Part shown: positions 13,805 through 15,471 of the stretch, piece by piece
Position numbering within the stretch: the stretch's first letter is position 1
How the letters are laid out: every line of letters begins with the position of its first letter
Origin: JBFHRB01 sp041591915
GTDB lineage: Bacteria > Actinomycetota > Nitriliruptoria > Nitriliruptorales > Nitriliruptoraceae
Direction: 5' to 3'
Assembly (NCBI GenBank): GCA_041591915.1
Contig: JBFHRB010000046.1
Coordinates: forward strand, 1 to 15,471
DNA length: 15,471 nucleotides
The notes under the pieces: generated by a model
What the model was told of the DNA's origin: nothing
Seen by the model: the letters and a program-made list of their open reading frames with translations, nothing else
Database searches by the model: none
Translations under genes and position numbers: made by a program

Positions 13805-14830
13805 ATGATCGACCTGCGCTCCGACACGGTCACGCGCCCCAGCGACGGCATGCGCCGCGCCATGGCCGCGGCCGAGGTCGGCGACGACGTCTACCGCGAG
13901 GATCCGACCGTCAATCGGCTGCAGGACCGCGTGGCCGAGCTGTTCGACGCGGAGGCCTCGCTGTTCGTCCCGAGCGGCGTGATGGCCAACCAGCTCTGGC
14001 TGCGCCTCCTGGCGCGCCCGGCGACCGAGGTCATCCTCGACGGGGACAGCCACATCGTGAACTACGAGGCGGGTGCGGGCGCGGCCCTCGCGGGCGTGCA
14101 GTTCCGGACCCTCGTCGGGGACCGCGGGCGGCTGTCGGCCGAGGCCGTCGCCGAGGCGATCCGCCCTGATGCGTTCCACCTGACGCCGACGTCGCTCGTC
14201 AGCCTCGAGCAGACGCACAATCGGCACGGTGGCACCGTGTACCGCCTGGAGGAGCTCGCGGCGGTCGCGAGCGTCGCGCGCGGGGCCGGCCTCAACGTCT
14301 ACATCGACGGTGCGCGCGTCTTCAACGCCCTCGCCGCGTTGGACGCGAAGCCCGGCGACGTGATGGCCCACGCTGATGGGCTCAGCTTCTGCCTCTCGAA
14401 GGGGCTCGGGGCGCCGGTCGGGTCGATGATGGTCGGCTCGTCGGCGGCCATCGAGGAGGCGCGGCTCTGGCGGCGCCGCTACGGCGGTGCCCTGCGGCAG
14501 GTGGGAGTCCTCGCCGCGGCGGGCCTCCACGCCCTCGACCACAACGTCGAGCGCCTCGCGGTCGACCACGCGAACGCGCGGCTGCTGGCGAGCGAGATCG
14601 CGGGCGCCCGGCCCGGCAGCGTCGACCCGGATGACGTGCCCACCAACATCCTGTTCGTCGACACGGGTGGGGTCGACGCGAACGCTGTCGTGGCGCGCCT
14701 CGCCGCCGACGGGGTCCTCGCGAATGCGATGGGTCCGTCCGTCGTGCGCTTCGTCACCCACCTCGACGTCGACGCCGACGACTGCCGCCGTGCGGCACGA
14801 GCGTTCGTCGACGCGACACGAGGGGGTTGA
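13805..14830 (+). CDS. ltaE: Low-specificity L-threonine aldolase family protein
   Basis: The 341-residue protein is a fold-type I PLP enzyme of the threonine aldolase/beta-eliminating lyase family. It starts with the signature IDLRSDTVTRPSDGMRRAM and GDDVYREDPTVN. The phosphate-binding region is PSGVMANQ, the cofactor Asp lies in IDGARVFNA, and the Schiff-base lysine is Lys199 in CLSKGLGAPVGS. Homologues cleave L-threonine or L-allo-threonine to glycine and acetaldehyde; the stereospecificity cannot be read from the sequence. The full family length is present. ATG 13805 has a GAGG ribosome-binding site upstream and the conserved N-terminus starts at once. The histidine kinase gene follows after 5 nt, so the two are probably co-transcribed, although no functional link is obvious. 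Confidence 0.92.
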   Translation: MIDLRSDTVTRPSDGMRRAMAAAEVGDDVYREDPTVNRLQDRVAELFDAEASLFVPSGVMANQLWLRLLARPATEVILDGDSHIVNYEAGAGAALAGVQFRTLVGDRGRLSAEAVAEAIRPDAFHLTPTSLVSLEQTHNRHGGTVYRLEELAAVASVARGAGLNVYIDGARVFNALAALDAKPGDVMAHADGLSFCLSKGLGAPVGSMMVGSSAAIEEARLWRRRYGGALRQVGVLAAAGLHALDHNVERLAVDHANARLLASEIAGARPGSVDPDDVPTNILFVDTGGVDANAVVARLAADGVLANAMGPSVVRFVTHLDVDADDCRRAARAFVDATRGG

Positions 14831-14835
14831 GGGCG

Positions 14836-15471
14836 GTGGCGGTCCCGTTCGAGGGCGAGGTGACGGCTGAGGAGCAGCTGCTCGGCGAGCTCCGCGCTGC
14901 CCAGGAGGCGCGTGCGGAGGCGGAACGGACGGTCGAACGGCTGCGACGGTCGAACGACGCCCTGCGCACGCAGCTCGCCACCTACGCGAAGCGTGCGTCG
15001 CACGACCTGAAGACGCCGCTCACCAGCGTCCGCGGCTTCCTCGAGCTCCTGCAGGCCACGACCGCGGGCGCCCTCACACCGCAGTCGCAGGACCTCCTCG
15101 ACCGCGCGAACCGCGCCGCCGAGCGGCTGCACGCCATGGTCGAGGCACTCGTCGACAACATGCGGTTCCCGCTGCGCGCGAACTACGTCCGAACCGACGC
15201 GCAGCGGGCCATCAAGGACGTGCTCGCGGAGCGTCACGAAGCGCTCGAACGGCGCGAGGTGAATGTCGCGGTCGGGGCCATGCCCGCGATCTGGGCCGAC
15301 CGGGAGCAGTTCGAGCTCGCCATGGGCAGTCTGATCGACAACGCCGTCGACGCCACACCCGAGGGCGGCAGTGTCGAGGTGGGATCGACGCTCGACGGCG
15401 AGTTCCGGCGCTTCACCGTCGTCGACCACGGGCCGGGCATCGAGGAGCAGTACCGCGACGACGCGCTGCGC
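14836..15471 (+). CDS. Sensor histidine kinase, soluble (3' end outside the window)
   Basis: 212 residues are visible before the window ends. A charged, Ala/Glu/Arg-rich probable coiled coil (about residues 10-50) leads directly into the HisKA domain, with phospho-acceptor His56 in SHDLKTPLTSVRGF. The HATPase_c domain follows, with the N box LIDNAVDATPEGG (Asn169) and the G1 box VDHGPGIEEQ (Asp197). The product would autophosphorylate and pass phosphate to a response regulator that is not seen here. No transmembrane segment, PAS, GAF or HAMP domain precedes the kinase core, so it should be cytoplasmic and may sense its signal through a partner. GTG 14836 is chosen because GAGGGGG (14820-14826) lies 9 nt upstream; GTG 14860 is an alternative. 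Confidence 0.87.
   Translation, partial: MAVPFEGEVTAEEQLLGELRAAQEARAEAERTVERLRRSNDALRTQLATYAKRASHDLKTPLTSVRGFLELLQATTAGALTPQSQDLLDRANRAAERLHAMVEALVDNMRFPLRANYVRTDAQRAIKDVLAERHEALERREVNVAVGAMPAIWADREQFELAMGSLIDNAVDATPEGGSVEVGSTLDGEFRRFTVVDHGPGIEEQYRDDALR

Noticed and set aside
1..15471. tRNA, rRNA, CRISPR, insertion sequence, phage or toxin-antitoxin content
   Set aside because: No cloverleaf, regularly spaced repeats, transposase motifs, terminal repeats or small coupled ORF pair could be supported on either strand.

Overview
The window is roughly 70% G+C with dense coding on both strands, frequent GTG/TTG starts and GTGA stop/start overlaps. A mycothiol-dependent maleylpyruvate isomerase-type (MDMPI) protein and an actinobacterial-style group III phosphofructokinase point to Actinomycetota. 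The mix of a LOR/SDH-type ornithine cyclodeaminase, a DUF1800/DUF1501 pair and a nitrite reductase would suit a deep-branching class such as Nitriliruptoria or Acidimicrobiia. That class-level placement is inference. I see no tRNA, rRNA, CRISPR array, insertion sequence or phage gene; this reads as chromosomal housekeeping and accessory metabolism.

Layout. (1) 2-2743 (+): the tail of an endonuclease/exonuclease/phosphatase-fold protein, then a dipeptidyl-peptidase-IV-like S9 peptidase 3 nt downstream. (2) 2734-4041 (-): a TIGR00300/LOR-SDH protein, probable ornithine cyclodeaminase, whose 3' end overlaps the peptidase gene by 10 bp. (3) 4233-4991 (+): a PlsC-type acyltransferase. (4) 4995-7792 (-): a DUF1800 then DUF1501 pair, both with twin-arginine-type signal peptides. 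(5) 7891-8337 (+): an Rrf2-family regulator with three cysteines, convergent with 8364-9521 (-), a membrane-anchored copper nitrite reductase (NirK, AniA-like). A perfect 13-bp inverted repeat lies just upstream of nirK. (6) 9632-11137 (-): glycerol kinase. (7) 11251-13061 (+): 6-phosphofructokinase translationally coupled to an inositol-monophosphatase-family phosphatase. (8) 13058-13717 (-): the MDMPI-like protein. (9) 13805-14830 (+): low-specificity threonine aldolase, followed closely by the start of a soluble histidine kinase that runs off the window at 14836-15471.

How the parts fit. The best-supported regulatory unit is the Rrf2 regulator plus nirK: an NsrR-like Fe-S protein would sense nitric oxide, the product of NirK, and the inverted repeat is the obvious candidate operator. 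glpK, pfkA and the phosphatase lie side by side at the triose/hexose-phosphate level of carbon metabolism. The peptidase, ornithine cyclodeaminase and threonine aldolase are all amino-acid or peptide catabolism functions, but nothing in the sequence ties them into one pathway.

Spacing is tight: four convergent gene pairs have 3' ends that overlap or sit within 3-26 bp, and the largest gap between genes is about 190 bp. A TACGCT/TAGGCT hexamer of -10 type recurs upstream of several genes. I found no clearly new defence or mobile system. The most interesting items are the nirK operator, the Tat-exported DUF1800/DUF1501 pair beside it, and the phosphofructokinase/phosphatase coupling.
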